Source of the DNA: Burkholderiales bacterium
GTDB lineage: Bacteria; Pseudomonadota; Gammaproteobacteria; Burkholderiales; Burkholderiaceae_C
Reading direction: 5' to 3'
Assembly: GCA_016192425.1 (NCBI GenBank)
Contig: JACPUE010000034.1
Coordinates: 1-59,153 of the forward strand
Length of the DNA stretch: 59,153 nucleotides
Shown: piece after piece, positions 19,731-27,990 of the stretch
How positions within the stretch are numbered: position 1 is the first letter of the stretch
Layout: each line of letters opens with the position of its first letter
Notes under the pieces: generated by a model
What the model was told of the DNA's origin: nothing
What the model saw: the letters and a program-made list of their open reading frames with translations, nothing else
Databases searched by the model: none
Translations under genes and position numbers: made by a program

Positions 19731-21161
19731 TTATTTGCAGTTTTGCGCAATGTAGGCCTTGACCTGCTGCACATCGGCGGGCATGACCTGCACGCGCTTG
19801 GGCAGGTTTTCGATGCCGTCGAACCGGGCCGGGCGCTCGGGCGCATGGCCCAGGGCTTCTTGAATGGTCTGCGCAAACTTGATGGGCAGGGCCGTCTCCA
19901 GCACTATCATGGGCACGCTGGCATCGCCCCGGTGCTCGCGCGCCACCTTCACGCCGTCGGCGGTGTGGGTATCGATGGTGACGCCATGGCGCTGGTAGGT
20001 GTCGCGGATGGTGGCCAGGCGGTCGGCGTGCGTGCTCTTGCCGCTGGCGAAGCCGTACTTGGCGGCGGCATCGGCAAAGCGCGGGTCCTGGCTCAGGTCG
20101 AACTGGCCTTGCGTGGACAGCGCATCGCCGAACAGCGCCTTGGTCTTGGCCGCATCGCGGCCCAGCAGGTCGAACACGAAGCGCTCGAAGTTGCTGGCCT
20201 TGCTGATGTCCATGGACGGGCTGGAGGTTTCGTGCGTGTCGGCGCTGCTGCGCACGCGGTACACGCCGGTGCGGAAGAATTCGTCGAGCACATCGTTCTC
20301 GTTGGTGGCCACCACCAGCTTGTCGATGGGAAGGCCCATGCTGCGCGCCACGTGGCCTGCGCACACGTTGCCGAAGTTGCCGCTGGGCACGGTGAAGCTG
20401 ACCTTCTGGTCGTTCGTCTCCGTGGCCTGCACGTAGCCGGCAAAGTAGTACACCACCTGCGCCAGCAGGCGCGCCCAGTTGATGGAATTGACGGTGCCGA
20501 TCTTGTACTTGCGCTTGAAGTCGAGGTCGTTGCTGACGGCCTTGACGATGTCCTGGCAGTCGTCGAACACGCCCTCGATGGCGATGTTGTGGATGTTCTC
20601 GTCCTGCAGGCTGAACATCTGCGCCTGCTGGAACGGGCTCATGCGGCCGTGCGGGCTGGTCATGAAGACGCGCACGCCCTGCTTGCCCTTCATGGCGTAT
20701 TCGGCGGCGCTGCCGGTGTCACCGGATGTCGCGCCCAGGATGTTGAGCTGCTCGCCCCGGCGCCCCAGTTCGTATTCGAACAGGTTGCCCAGCAGCTGCA
20801 TGGCCATGTCCTTGAAGGCCAGCGTGGGGCCGTTGGACAGGGCTTGCAGCCACAGGCCGTCTTCCAGGTGGCGCAGCGGCACGATTTCGCCGGTGCCGAA
20901 CACCTCGGCGGTGTAGGTCTTGGCGCACAGGGCCTTGAGGTCGGCCGCCGGAATGTCGTCGATGTAGAGCGACAGGATCTGGAACGCCAGCTCGGCATAG
21001 CCTTGCTCGTGGTAGGCCTTGCGCAACTGGGTCAGTTGGGCGCCGTCGATCTGCGGATAGCGCTCGGGCAGGTACAGGCCGCCATCGGGCGCCAGGCCTT
21101 CGAGCAGGATGTCGCAGAAGTGTTTGCGGTCGGGATGGCCGCGCGTGGAGAGGTACAGCAT
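19731..21161 (-). CDS. thrC: threonine synthase
   Basis: PLP enzyme converting O-phosphohomoserine to threonine. 476 residues, the long proteobacterial/fungal-type form. The N-terminal block MLYLSTRGHPDRKHFCDILL is typical. The PLP Lys is in GPTLAFKDMAMQLLG; LGATSGDTGSAAEYA and FTVPSGNFGNVCAG bind phosphate and cofactor. Begins 22 bp after hom, so the two steps from homoserine onwards (homoserine kinase aside) are co-transcribed. No thrB is present in the window. Confidence 0.98.
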   Translation of the reverse strand: MLYLSTRGHPDRKHFCDILLEGLAPDGGLYLPERYPQIDGAQLTQLRKAYHEQGYAELAFQILSLYIDDIPAADLKALCAKTYTAEVFGTGEIVPLRHLEDGLWLQALSNGPTLAFKDMAMQLLGNLFEYELGRRGEQLNILGATSGDTGSAAEYAMKGKQGVRVFMTSPHGRMSPFQQAQMFSLQDENIHNIAIEGVFDDCQDIVKAVSNDLDFKRKYKIGTVNSINWARLLAQVVYYFAGYVQATETNDQKVSFTVPSGNFGNVCAGHVARSMGLPIDKLVVATNENDVLDEFFRTGVYRVRSSADTHETSSPSMDISKASNFERFVFDLLGRDAAKTKALFGDALSTQGQFDLSQDPRFADAAAKYGFASGKSTHADRLATIRDTYQRHGVTIDTHTADGVKVAREHRGDASVPMIVLETALPIKFAQTIQEALGHAPERPARFDGIENLPKRVQVMPADVQQVKAYIAQNCK

Positions 21162-21183
21162 GGCGTTCGTCCTGCTTCTCGGC

Positions 21184-22518
21184 TTAGTTCAGCTCTTCCT
21201 TGCGGATGCGCGTGATGGGCGCAAGCACCGTGGGCAAGGCCTGCATCTGGGCGATGGCGCCGTCCATGGTGCCTTCGCGCGTGTCGTGCGTGAGGATGAT
21301 GAGGTCGGTCTGGGTGGAGTCCTCGCCGCCCACTTCGTCGGCCTCGCGCTGCAGCACGGCGTCGATGCTGATGCCGGCACCGGCCAGGATGCCCGTGACC
21401 TTGGCCAGCACGCCGGCCTCGTCGGCCACGCGCAGGCGCAGGTAGTAGCTGGTGACCACTTCGCTCATGGGCAGCACGGGGAGCTGGTCCATGGCCTGGG
21501 TCAGCGTGTGCGGCTGGAAGGCCAGGTGCGGCACGCGGTGCTCGGGGTCGGCCGTGTGCAGGCGGGCGATGTCCACCAGGTCGGCGATCACGGCGCTGGC
21601 CGTGGGCTCGCTGCCCGCGCCCTTGCCGTAGTACAGCGTGGTGCCCACGGCATCGCCTTGCACCACCACGGCGTTCATGGCGCCTTCGACGTTGGCGATC
21701 AGGCGCTTGGTCGGCACCAGGCTGGGGTGCACGCGCAGTTCCACGCCCTTGTCGGTGCGCTTGGTGATGCCCAGCAGCTTGATGCGGTAGCCCAGTTGCT
21801 CGGCGTACTTGATGTCCTGCGCGCTGAGCTGGGTAATGCCTTCCACATAGGCCTTGTCGAACTGCACCGGGATGCCGAAGGCGATGGCCGACATGATGGT
21901 GGCCTTGTGCGCTGCGTCCACGCCTTCGATGTCGAAGGTCGGGTCGGCCTCGGCGTAGCCCAGGCGCTGCGCCTCTTTCAGCACCACGCCGAAGTCCAGG
22001 CCCTTGCTGCGCATTTCGGACAGGATGAAGTTGGTGGTGCCGTTGATGATGCCGGCGATCCACTGGATGCGGTTGGCGGTGAGGCCCTCGCGCAGCGCCT
22101 TGATGATGGGGATGCCGCCAGCCACGGCGGCTTCAAACGCCACCATCACGCCCTTGGCCGAAGCGGCCGAGAAAATCTCGGTGCCGTGCACAGCCAGCAG
22201 CGCCTTGTTGGCGGTGACCACATGCTTGCCCGCCGCAATGGCTTCAAGCACCAGCGCCTTGGCGATGCCGTAGCCGCCGATGAGCTCGATCACGATGTCG
22301 ATGTCCGGGTTGGCGATGACGGCACGGGCGTCGTTGACGACTTGCACGCCCTCGCCCACGATGCTGCGTGCGCGCTCCACGTCCAGGTCGGCCACCATGG
22401 CAATCTCGATGCCGCGGCCCGCGCGGCGGCGGATTTCTTCCTGGTTGCGGCGCAGCACGTTGAACACGCCGCTGCCCACGGTGCCAATGCCCAGAAGGCC
22501 TACTTGGATGGGTTTCAT
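21184..22518 (-). CDS. hom: homoserine dehydrogenase
   Basis: Monofunctional NAD(P)-dependent reduction of aspartate semialdehyde to homoserine. 444 residues. Rossmann motif LLGIGTVGSGVFNVL at the N-terminus; VTANKALLAVHG and GIINGTTNFILSEM are substrate/catalytic signatures; LGYAEADPTFDIEGVDAAHK holds the catalytic Asp and Lys. The C-terminal ~85 residues form an ACT domain (RLRVADEAGVLAKVTGILAG), so feedback regulation by threonine is expected. Operon with thrC. Confidence 0.98.
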   Translation of the reverse strand: MKPIQVGLLGIGTVGSGVFNVLRRNQEEIRRRAGRGIEIAMVADLDVERARSIVGEGVQVVNDARAVIANPDIDIVIELIGGYGIAKALVLEAIAAGKHVVTANKALLAVHGTEIFSAASAKGVMVAFEAAVAGGIPIIKALREGLTANRIQWIAGIINGTTNFILSEMRSKGLDFGVVLKEAQRLGYAEADPTFDIEGVDAAHKATIMSAIAFGIPVQFDKAYVEGITQLSAQDIKYAEQLGYRIKLLGITKRTDKGVELRVHPSLVPTKRLIANVEGAMNAVVVQGDAVGTTLYYGKGAGSEPTASAVIADLVDIARLHTADPEHRVPHLAFQPHTLTQAMDQLPVLPMSEVVTSYYLRLRVADEAGVLAKVTGILAGAGISIDAVLQREADEVGGEDSTQTDLIILTHDTREGTMDGAIAQMQALPTVLAPITRIRKEELN

Positions 22519-22534
22519 CAGTGAACTCTCAGTA

Positions 22535-22590
22535 AAAAATGCCTCTAGCGCCCGTCCATCAAGCGCAAGCAGCTATAAAAACAATAGCAT
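22535..22590 (+). repeat. full-length copy of the dispersed ~55-bp repeat
   Basis: tgcctctagcgcccgtccat, then caagcgcaagcagctataaa and acaatagcat. It fills the gap between the alaA stop and hom; its last base is the first base of the alaA stop triplet. Confidence 0.88.
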
Positions 22591-23819
22591 TACACCTTGG
22601 TGTAGCGCAGCCGGTATTGGGCCAGGAAGCCCGCCAGCCGCCCGATGGCCTCGCGCAGGTCGTCCTCGTGCGGCAGGAAGACGATGCGGAAATGCTGGTT
22701 GTCGGGGTAGTTGAAGCCCGAGCCCTGCACCAGCATCACGCGCGTGGCGCGCAGCACCTCCATGAAGAACTGGCGGTCGTCCTCGATGGGGTACATCTCG
22801 GGATCCAGGCGCGGGAACATGTACAGCGCCGCCTGGGGCTTGACGCAGCTGACGCCGGGAATCTGGGTAATGAGTTCGTAGGCCAGGTCGCGCTGGCGGC
22901 GCAGGCGTCCGCCTTCCTTGATGAGGTCGTTGATGCTCTGGTAGCCGCCCAGCGCCGTCTGGATGGCCCACTGCCCCGGCACGTTGGAGCCGAGCTTGAG
23001 GTTGGCCAGCATGTTCAGGCCCTCGATGTAGTCGCGCGCAGCCCGCTTGTCGCCCGAGACCACCATCCAGCCTGCGCGGTACCCGCACGAGCGGTAGGCC
23101 TTGGAGAGCGAGTTGAAGGTGAGCGTGAGCACGTCGGTGGACAGGCTGGCCATGGCCGTGTGGCGCACGCCCTCGTACAGCACCTTGTCGTACACCTCGT
23201 CCACCAGCAGCACCAGGTCGTGTTCGCGCGCCAATTGCACGATGCCGCGCAGGAGTGCGTCGCTGTAGAGCGCGCCCGTGGGATTGTTGGGGTTGATGAC
23301 CACGATGCCGCGCGTGCGCGGCGTGATCTTGGCGCGCATGTCCTCCAGGCTGGGCATCCAGCCGTTGGACTCGTCGCACACATAGTGCACCGGCACGCCG
23401 CCCGCCAGGCTGGTGGCCGCCGTCCACAGCGGGTAGTCGGGCGCTGGCAGCAGCAGCTCGTCGCCGTCGTTGAGCAGCGCCTGCGTCGCCATGACGATCA
23501 GCTCGCTCGCGCCGTTGCCCAGGTAGATGTCGTCGAGCGTGACGCCCGCGATACCCTGCTGCTGCGTGTAGTGCATGACGGCCTTGCGCGCCGCGAAGAT
23601 GCCCTTGCTGTCGGAGTAACCGGCCGAATCGGGCAGGTTGCGCGCCATATCCTGCACCACCTCCTCGGGCGGATCGAAGCCGAACGGCGCCATGTTGCCG
23701 ATGTTCAGCTTGATGATCTTCTGGCCCTCGTCCTCCATCTGCCGGGCCGCGTCCACGATGGGGCCGCGCACATCGTAGAGGACATTGTTGAGCTTGGTGG
23801 ACTTGAGTACGGTTTTCAT
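22590..23819 (-). CDS. alaA: alanine transaminase (AlaA-type, glutamate-pyruvate aminotransferase)
   Basis: Class I/II PLP aminotransferase making alanine from pyruvate and glutamate. 409 residues, and close along its length to E. coli AlaA: KLNIGNMAPFGFDPPEEV, SDSKGIFAARKAVMHY, APDYPLWTAATSLAGG, VINPNNPTGALYS. The PLP Lys is in TFNSLSKAYRSCGYRAGWM. Upstream of hom on the same strand with only the repeat between, so read-through is possible. Divergent from the gene at 23946. Confidence 0.94.
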   Translation of the reverse strand: MKTVLKSTKLNNVLYDVRGPIVDAARQMEDEGQKIIKLNIGNMAPFGFDPPEEVVQDMARNLPDSAGYSDSKGIFAARKAVMHYTQQQGIAGVTLDDIYLGNGASELIVMATQALLNDGDELLLPAPDYPLWTAATSLAGGVPVHYVCDESNGWMPSLEDMRAKITPRTRGIVVINPNNPTGALYSDALLRGIVQLAREHDLVLLVDEVYDKVLYEGVRHTAMASLSTDVLTLTFNSLSKAYRSCGYRAGWMVVSGDKRAARDYIEGLNMLANLKLGSNVPGQWAIQTALGGYQSINDLIKEGGRLRRQRDLAYELITQIPGVSCVKPQAALYMFPRLDPEMYPIEDDRQFFMEVLRATRVMLVQGSGFNYPDNQHFRIVFLPHEDDLREAIGRLAGFLAQYRLRYTKV

Positions 23820-23945
23820 GCGCGTCGCAGCAAAGGTGGCATAGGCCCGCCACGGGCCAGGGGCATGTGGCGAAACCTATAATTTGACCACAGTTCCCAC
23901 CGCCCCACGCACCCGCAACTGTGCAGGTGTTGCACGCCCCGCCCC

Positions 23946-24326
23946 ATGAAATTCCAGCCCGATCGCTTCGACACCCACAGCATCACCGGATACGGCCCGG
24001 GCTGGATCAGCGTGGGGGCCGAAAAGGTCCATTCCAGCCTGGTGATCGGATCGCGCGGGCTGCGCCAGGCCTGGAACTGCGCACGGTTCGAGGACCTGAG
24101 CGCCGAGCACTTTGCCCAACTGGCCCGGTTCGACGCCGAAGTGCTGCTGCTGGGCAGTGGCGACCGCCTGCGTTTCGTGCCCCCCGCCTGGCTCGCACCG
24201 CTGATGCAGCGCCACATCGGCGTGGAAACCATGGACACCGCAGCCGCCTGCCGCACCTACAACATCCTGGCTGGCGAAGGGCGCCATGTGGTGGCAGCGC
24301 TGCTGGTGCAAACCCCTGGCGACTGA
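23946..24326 (+). CDS. Mth938-like domain protein (DUF498)
   Basis: 126 residues matching the small Mth938/NDUFAF3-like fold: the N-terminal MKFQPDRFDTHSITGYGPGW, then VHSSLVIGSRGLRQAW, EVLLLGSGDRLRFVPP and GVETMDTAAACRTYNILAGE are characteristic. Eukaryotic relatives assist respiratory complex I assembly; the bacterial role is unknown. Divergent from alaA; a TATAAT hexamer at 23878-23883 in the shared 126-bp gap is a possible -10, though without a good -35. Confidence 0.88.
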   Translation: MKFQPDRFDTHSITGYGPGWISVGAEKVHSSLVIGSRGLRQAWNCARFEDLSAEHFAQLARFDAEVLLLGSGDRLRFVPPAWLAPLMQRHIGVETMDTAAACRTYNILAGEGRHVVAALLVQTPGD

Positions 24327-24443
24327 AGCCAACCCTGCGATTCAGGGTAAAATAACGGGTTGCTGCCGGTGGCGACCCACAAGAAGAACCAGCCTTACAC
24401 CCACCGGTGATTCAACGACCTCATCCAGAGAGAACGAAGACAT

Positions 24444-24929
24444 ATGGCGATCGTTGTCAACAAACCCCTCCCTGAATTTGAAGCCAATGCGACCAGCGGG
24501 GCCAAGGTTTCCAATACGTCCCACAACGGCCAGATTCTCATTCTCTATTTCTACCCCAAGGACAACACCCCGGGCTGTACCACCGAGGCCATGCAGTTCC
24601 GCGACAAGTACAAGGACTTCGTCAAGGCAGGTGCCGCCGTGTTCGGGGTCTCGCGCGACAACATGAAGTCGCACGACGAGTTCAAGGAAAAGCTCGAACT
24701 CCCGTTCGACCTGATCGCCGACACGGAAGAGAAGATGTGCCACATGTTCGGCGTGGTCAAGAACAAGATCATGTACGGCAAGAAGGTCAAGGGCATCGAG
24801 CGCAGCACCTTCCTCATCGGCCCCGACGGCGTGCTGCTCCAGGAGTGGCGCGGCCTGAAGGTGCCCGGCCATGTGGAAGAAGTGCTCAAGGCCGTCAAGG
24901 CGCTCAAGACCCTCAAGAAAGCCGCCTGA
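24444..24929 (+). CDS. bcp: thiol peroxidase of the BCP/PrxQ class
   Basis: Peroxiredoxin reducing hydroperoxides with thioredoxin-type donors. 161 residues. The peroxidatic Cys is in YPKDNTPGCTTEAMQFRD. The position five residues later, where many BCPs carry the resolving Cys, is Ala here (CTTEA), so either a 1-Cys mechanism or the Cys in EEKMCHMFGV would be used. GVSRDNMKSHDEF and STFLIGPDGVLLQEW complete the thioredoxin fold. Start preceded by gagagaacgaag. Followed by a strong terminator. Confidence 0.95.
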   Translation: MAIVVNKPLPEFEANATSGAKVSNTSHNGQILILYFYPKDNTPGCTTEAMQFRDKYKDFVKAGAAVFGVSRDNMKSHDEFKEKLELPFDLIADTEEKMCHMFGVVKNKIMYGKKVKGIERSTFLIGPDGVLLQEWRGLKVPGHVEEVLKAVKALKTLKKAA

Positions 24930-25022
24930 GGCGCACTTCACACAGCCTGGATGGCGCTGTCATCCCGGGCGTGCATAATGGGCCAATGCCGCTGCACTGC
25001 GCAACGCCTCTCTCACACCGAC

Positions 25023-25056
25023 AAGCCGCCTGGGCCTCCCGGCGGCTTTTTGCTTT
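25023..25056 (+). terminator. rho-independent terminator after bcp
   Basis: 8-bp stem aagccgcc / ggcggctt with a 10-nt loop, followed by a T-rich tract (tttttgcttt). Confidence 0.88.
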
Positions 25057-25087
25057 CTGAACCCTTCCGAACGTCTTTTTCCGCACC

Positions 25088-26833
25088 ATGCCCCTGCCCC
25101 CCGCACCGACCCGGCGTGCCGCCCGTCTCGACCCCGAAGCCTTCATCGCCCCGCCTGAAGGGGCCACGCCCGCCACCACACGCAAGCGCAGCACCCGCAA
25201 TGAGCCCGCCCCCATGGTGGCTGCCGACGCCAACATGCCCGTAGCTGCGCCAGTAACGGGGCCGGTGCCAGCGTCCGCCGTGCCCGCTGCATCCGCCAAA
25301 GCCCCCGCGCCGCGCAGCGCCAAGGCACCGGCCAAGGCCGCCTTGCTGTCCACCCCGCCCACCCCTGAATTGGCGCCCAGCCCCGCCGAGCCCGCCATCA
25401 CGGCCACCGCCTCCAAGCGTGCCCGCAAGGCGCGCAGCACCGGGCCGACCAAGCTGTTCGTGCTGGACACCAATGTGCTGCTGCACGACCCCAGCAGCCT
25501 GTTCCGCTTTGAAGAGCACGACATCTACCTGCCCATGATCGTGCTGGAGGAACTGGACGCTCACAAGAAGGGCATGACCGAAGTGGCGCGCAACGGCCGC
25601 CAGGTCAGCCGTGCGCTGGACGCCCTGGCCGCCGCCCAGGGCGCCGACATGGGCAAGGGCCTCAAGCTCGACTCCACCGGCCAGCGCGGCGCCGGGGGCA
25701 GCCTGTTCTTCCAGACCTCGGCGCTGGATTTCCAGCTCCCCACCAGCCTGCCGCAGGGCAAGGCCGACAACCAGATCCTGGGCGTAGTGGAAGCGCTGCG
25801 CCGCCAGTACGCACCGCGTGAAGTGGTGCTGGTGTCCAAGGACATCAACATGCGCGTCAAGGCGCGCGCACTGGGCCTGCCCGCCGAGGACTACCAGAAC
25901 GACAAGGCGCTGGAAGACGGCGACCTGCTCTACTCCGGCGCCCTGCAACTGCCCCAGGATTTCTGGAGCCGCAACGGCAAAGCCGTGGAAAGCTGGCAGA
26001 GCGGCGCGCACACTTTCTACCGCATCAGCGGCCCCATCGTGCCGCAGTTGCTGATCAACCAGTTTGTGTACTTCGAAGCCCCGGGCGAACCCAGCCTGTA
26101 CGCCCGCGTGAGCGAAATCCGCGACAAGACCGCCGTGCTCAAGACCCTCAAGGACTACGGCCACGCCAAGAACGCCGTGTGGGGCGTGACCACGCGCAAC
26201 CGCGAGCAGAACTTTGCCATGAACCTGCTGCTGGACCCTGACGTGGACTTCGTCACCCTGGCAGGCACCGCAGGCACCGGCAAGACGCTGATGGCCCTGG
26301 CCGCAGGCCTGACACAGGTGCTGGACGACCGGCGCTACACCGAGATCATCATGACCCGCGCCACCGTGAGCGTGGGCGAGGACATCGGCTTCCTGCCAGG
26401 CACCGAGGAAGAAAAAATGGGCCCCTGGATGGGCGCTCTCGACGACAACCTGGAGTTCCTGGCCAAGGGCGACGGCGGCGGCGCGGGCGAATGGGGGCGC
26501 GCAGCCACCAACGAGCTGATCCGCAGCCGCATCAAGATCAAGAGCATGAACTTCATGCGCGGGCGCACGTTCATGAACAAGTACGTCATCATCGACGAAG
26601 CGCAGAACCTCACGCCCAAGCAGATGAAGACCCTGGTCACCCGCGCGGGCCCCGGCACCAAGATCATCTGCATGGGCAACCTGGCGCAGATCGACACACC
26701 CTACCTCACCGAAGGCTCCTCGGGCCTGACCTTTGCCGTGGACCGCTTCAAGGGCTGGCCGCACAGCGGCCACATCACCCTGGCACGCGGCGAGCGCTCG
26801 CGCCTGGCCGATTTTGCAAGCGAAGTGCTGTAA
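25088..26833 (+). CDS. PhoH family protein with N-terminal PIN domain (PhoH2-like)
   Basis: 581 residues: a disordered Ala/Pro-rich N-terminus (residues 1-120), a PIN ribonuclease-like domain (TKLFVLDTNVLLHDPSS, VLEELDAHKKGMTEVARNGR, VVLVSKDINMRVKA, with the conserved acidic residues), then a PhoH ATPase domain with Walker A LAGTAGTGKTLMALAAG near residue 400 and Walker B YVIIDEAQNLTPKQMKTL. Homologous PIN-PhoH proteins are RNA helicase/ribonucleases; the reaction here is inferred. The ATG follows the bcp terminator by about 30 bp. The downstream AraC-type frame begins directly after its stop, in the same reading frame. Confidence 0.93.
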   Translation: MPLPPAPTRRAARLDPEAFIAPPEGATPATTRKRSTRNEPAPMVAADANMPVAAPVTGPVPASAVPAASAKAPAPRSAKAPAKAALLSTPPTPELAPSPAEPAITATASKRARKARSTGPTKLFVLDTNVLLHDPSSLFRFEEHDIYLPMIVLEELDAHKKGMTEVARNGRQVSRALDALAAAQGADMGKGLKLDSTGQRGAGGSLFFQTSALDFQLPTSLPQGKADNQILGVVEALRRQYAPREVVLVSKDINMRVKARALGLPAEDYQNDKALEDGDLLYSGALQLPQDFWSRNGKAVESWQSGAHTFYRISGPIVPQLLINQFVYFEAPGEPSLYARVSEIRDKTAVLKTLKDYGHAKNAVWGVTTRNREQNFAMNLLLDPDVDFVTLAGTAGTGKTLMALAAGLTQVLDDRRYTEIIMTRATVSVGEDIGFLPGTEEEKMGPWMGALDDNLEFLAKGDGGGAGEWGRAATNELIRSRIKIKSMNFMRGRTFMNKYVIIDEAQNLTPKQMKTLVTRAGPGTKIICMGNLAQIDTPYLTEGSSGLTFAVDRFKGWPHSGHITLARGERSRLADFASEVL

Positions 26834-26893
26834 GTTCTGAGACCGATCATCCCACCCCTGCTTGGCACCTGGCAGCATACCTGTGCTGCACAG

Positions 26894-27520
26894 GTGCAAG
26901 AACAGGCCTGGATCCCGCCCGACGGCTGCCAGGACCTGGTGGGCATTGCCTTGCCCGGCGGCCCGGTGCAATGGCATGTGTATGCCCTGTCGCCACAGGC
27001 CGAAACCATCACCCTGCCTGCCGGGGCGCGCCTGTGCGGCTTCAGGCTGGCCCCCGGCACCCAGGTGGACACCGAAGCACTGCTGCAGCGCACGCACGCG
27101 CTGGACCTGGACGATGGCCAGCAGGCCATGGCCCTGCTGGCCGACACCTGCACGCTGGATGCCAGGGTTGAAGAATCGCTGCAGGCACTGGCGCACGCAC
27201 CCTCCGTCACCCAGGCGGCCCGCAGCCTGGGCGTGAGCCCGCGCACGCTGGAACGCCTGCTGCACCGGCATACCGCCCACCCGCCTGCATTCTGGCGCAG
27301 CCTGGCACGGGTGCGCCAGACGGCCCACTGCCTGGCTGCGCAGCCCCACTGGCCGCTGGCCGAAGTGGCCGCCCTGCACCACTGGGCCGACCAGCCCCAC
27401 ATGAACCTGGCGTTCAGGCACTGGCTGGGCTGCACACCCCGGCAGTTGCAGCACGACCCGCAGCGCCTGGGGCTGCTGCTGCAATCAGGTTACGGCGATC
27501 TGGGGCCGTTCACCCCATAG
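26894..27520 (+). CDS. AraC-type helix-turn-helix protein (start uncertain)
   Basis: 208 residues from a GTG. The C-terminal half carries an AraC-family DNA-binding domain: VTQAARSLGVSPRTLERLLH is the first helix-turn-helix and EVAALHHWADQPHMNLAFRHW, GCTPRQL the second. The N-terminal part (AWIPPDGCQDLVGIALPGGP) resembles the small sensor domain of one AraC subgroup. The frame is open back to the PhoH stop at 26833, and the residues before the GTG (LLGTWQHT) look coding, but no ATG exists there; the true start may be a rare codon. The last 11 bp overlap the convergent VOC gene. Confidence 0.8.
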   Translation: MQEQAWIPPDGCQDLVGIALPGGPVQWHVYALSPQAETITLPAGARLCGFRLAPGTQVDTEALLQRTHALDLDDGQQAMALLADTCTLDARVEESLQALAHAPSVTQAARSLGVSPRTLERLLHRHTAHPPAFWRSLARVRQTAHCLAAQPHWPLAEVAALHHWADQPHMNLAFRHWLGCTPRQLQHDPQRLGLLLQSGYGDLGPFTP

Positions 27521-27890
27521 GGGTGCACAGCTCCACCCAGAAGCCGTTGAGGTCCTGCACATAGGCCACGGTCTGGCCCCAGGGCATGTCCTGCGGGGCC
27601 TGCAGGGGCTGTGCGCCGTGTTCCAGCGCCTGCGCGTAGGCAGCGGCCACGTCTGAAGTGACCAGCGCCACTTCAAAGCAAGGCTTGTGGGCATCGGGCA
27701 GCGCCACCGTCTTACCCATTTGCGCCAGCAGGCCGTGCGAGCAGAACGCGAGCGAGGTGCTGCCGGTCTCCAGCTCGCCCCAGTCGCCGCTTTCGTGCAC
27801 AAAGCGCGTGGCCAGGCCAAAGGCCTTGCCATAAAAGGCCAGGGCAGCGCGCACATCCGGCACATAAAGAATCGTGTATCCCAAGCGCAT
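27510..27890 (-). CDS. VOC (glyoxalase/bleomycin-resistance fold) family protein
   Basis: 126 residues, MRLGYTILYVPDVRAALAFY being the typical first beta-alpha module, FYGKAFGLATRFVHESGDWG and ALVTSDVAAAYAQALEHGAQ the following ones, ending DLNGFWVELCTPMG with the metal-position Glu. Candidate activities are isomerase, lyase or antibiotic binding; the substrate cannot be read. Good ribosome site AAAGGAG. Overlaps the convergent AraC-type gene by 11 bp and lies downstream of dnaB on the same strand. Confidence 0.88.
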   Translation of the reverse strand: MRLGYTILYVPDVRAALAFYGKAFGLATRFVHESGDWGELETGSTSLAFCSHGLLAQMGKTVALPDAHKPCFEVALVTSDVAAAYAQALEHGAQPLQAPQDMPWGQTVAYVQDLNGFWVELCTPMG

Positions 27891-27990
27891 GGTTCAACTC
27901 CTTTCAAGCAAAGCCGCCAGTGTGGACGCTGGGGCAGGCCCCGTCTTGGAAAAACCCGACACTGCCGCCATACCCTTCGGGCAGGCAAGG

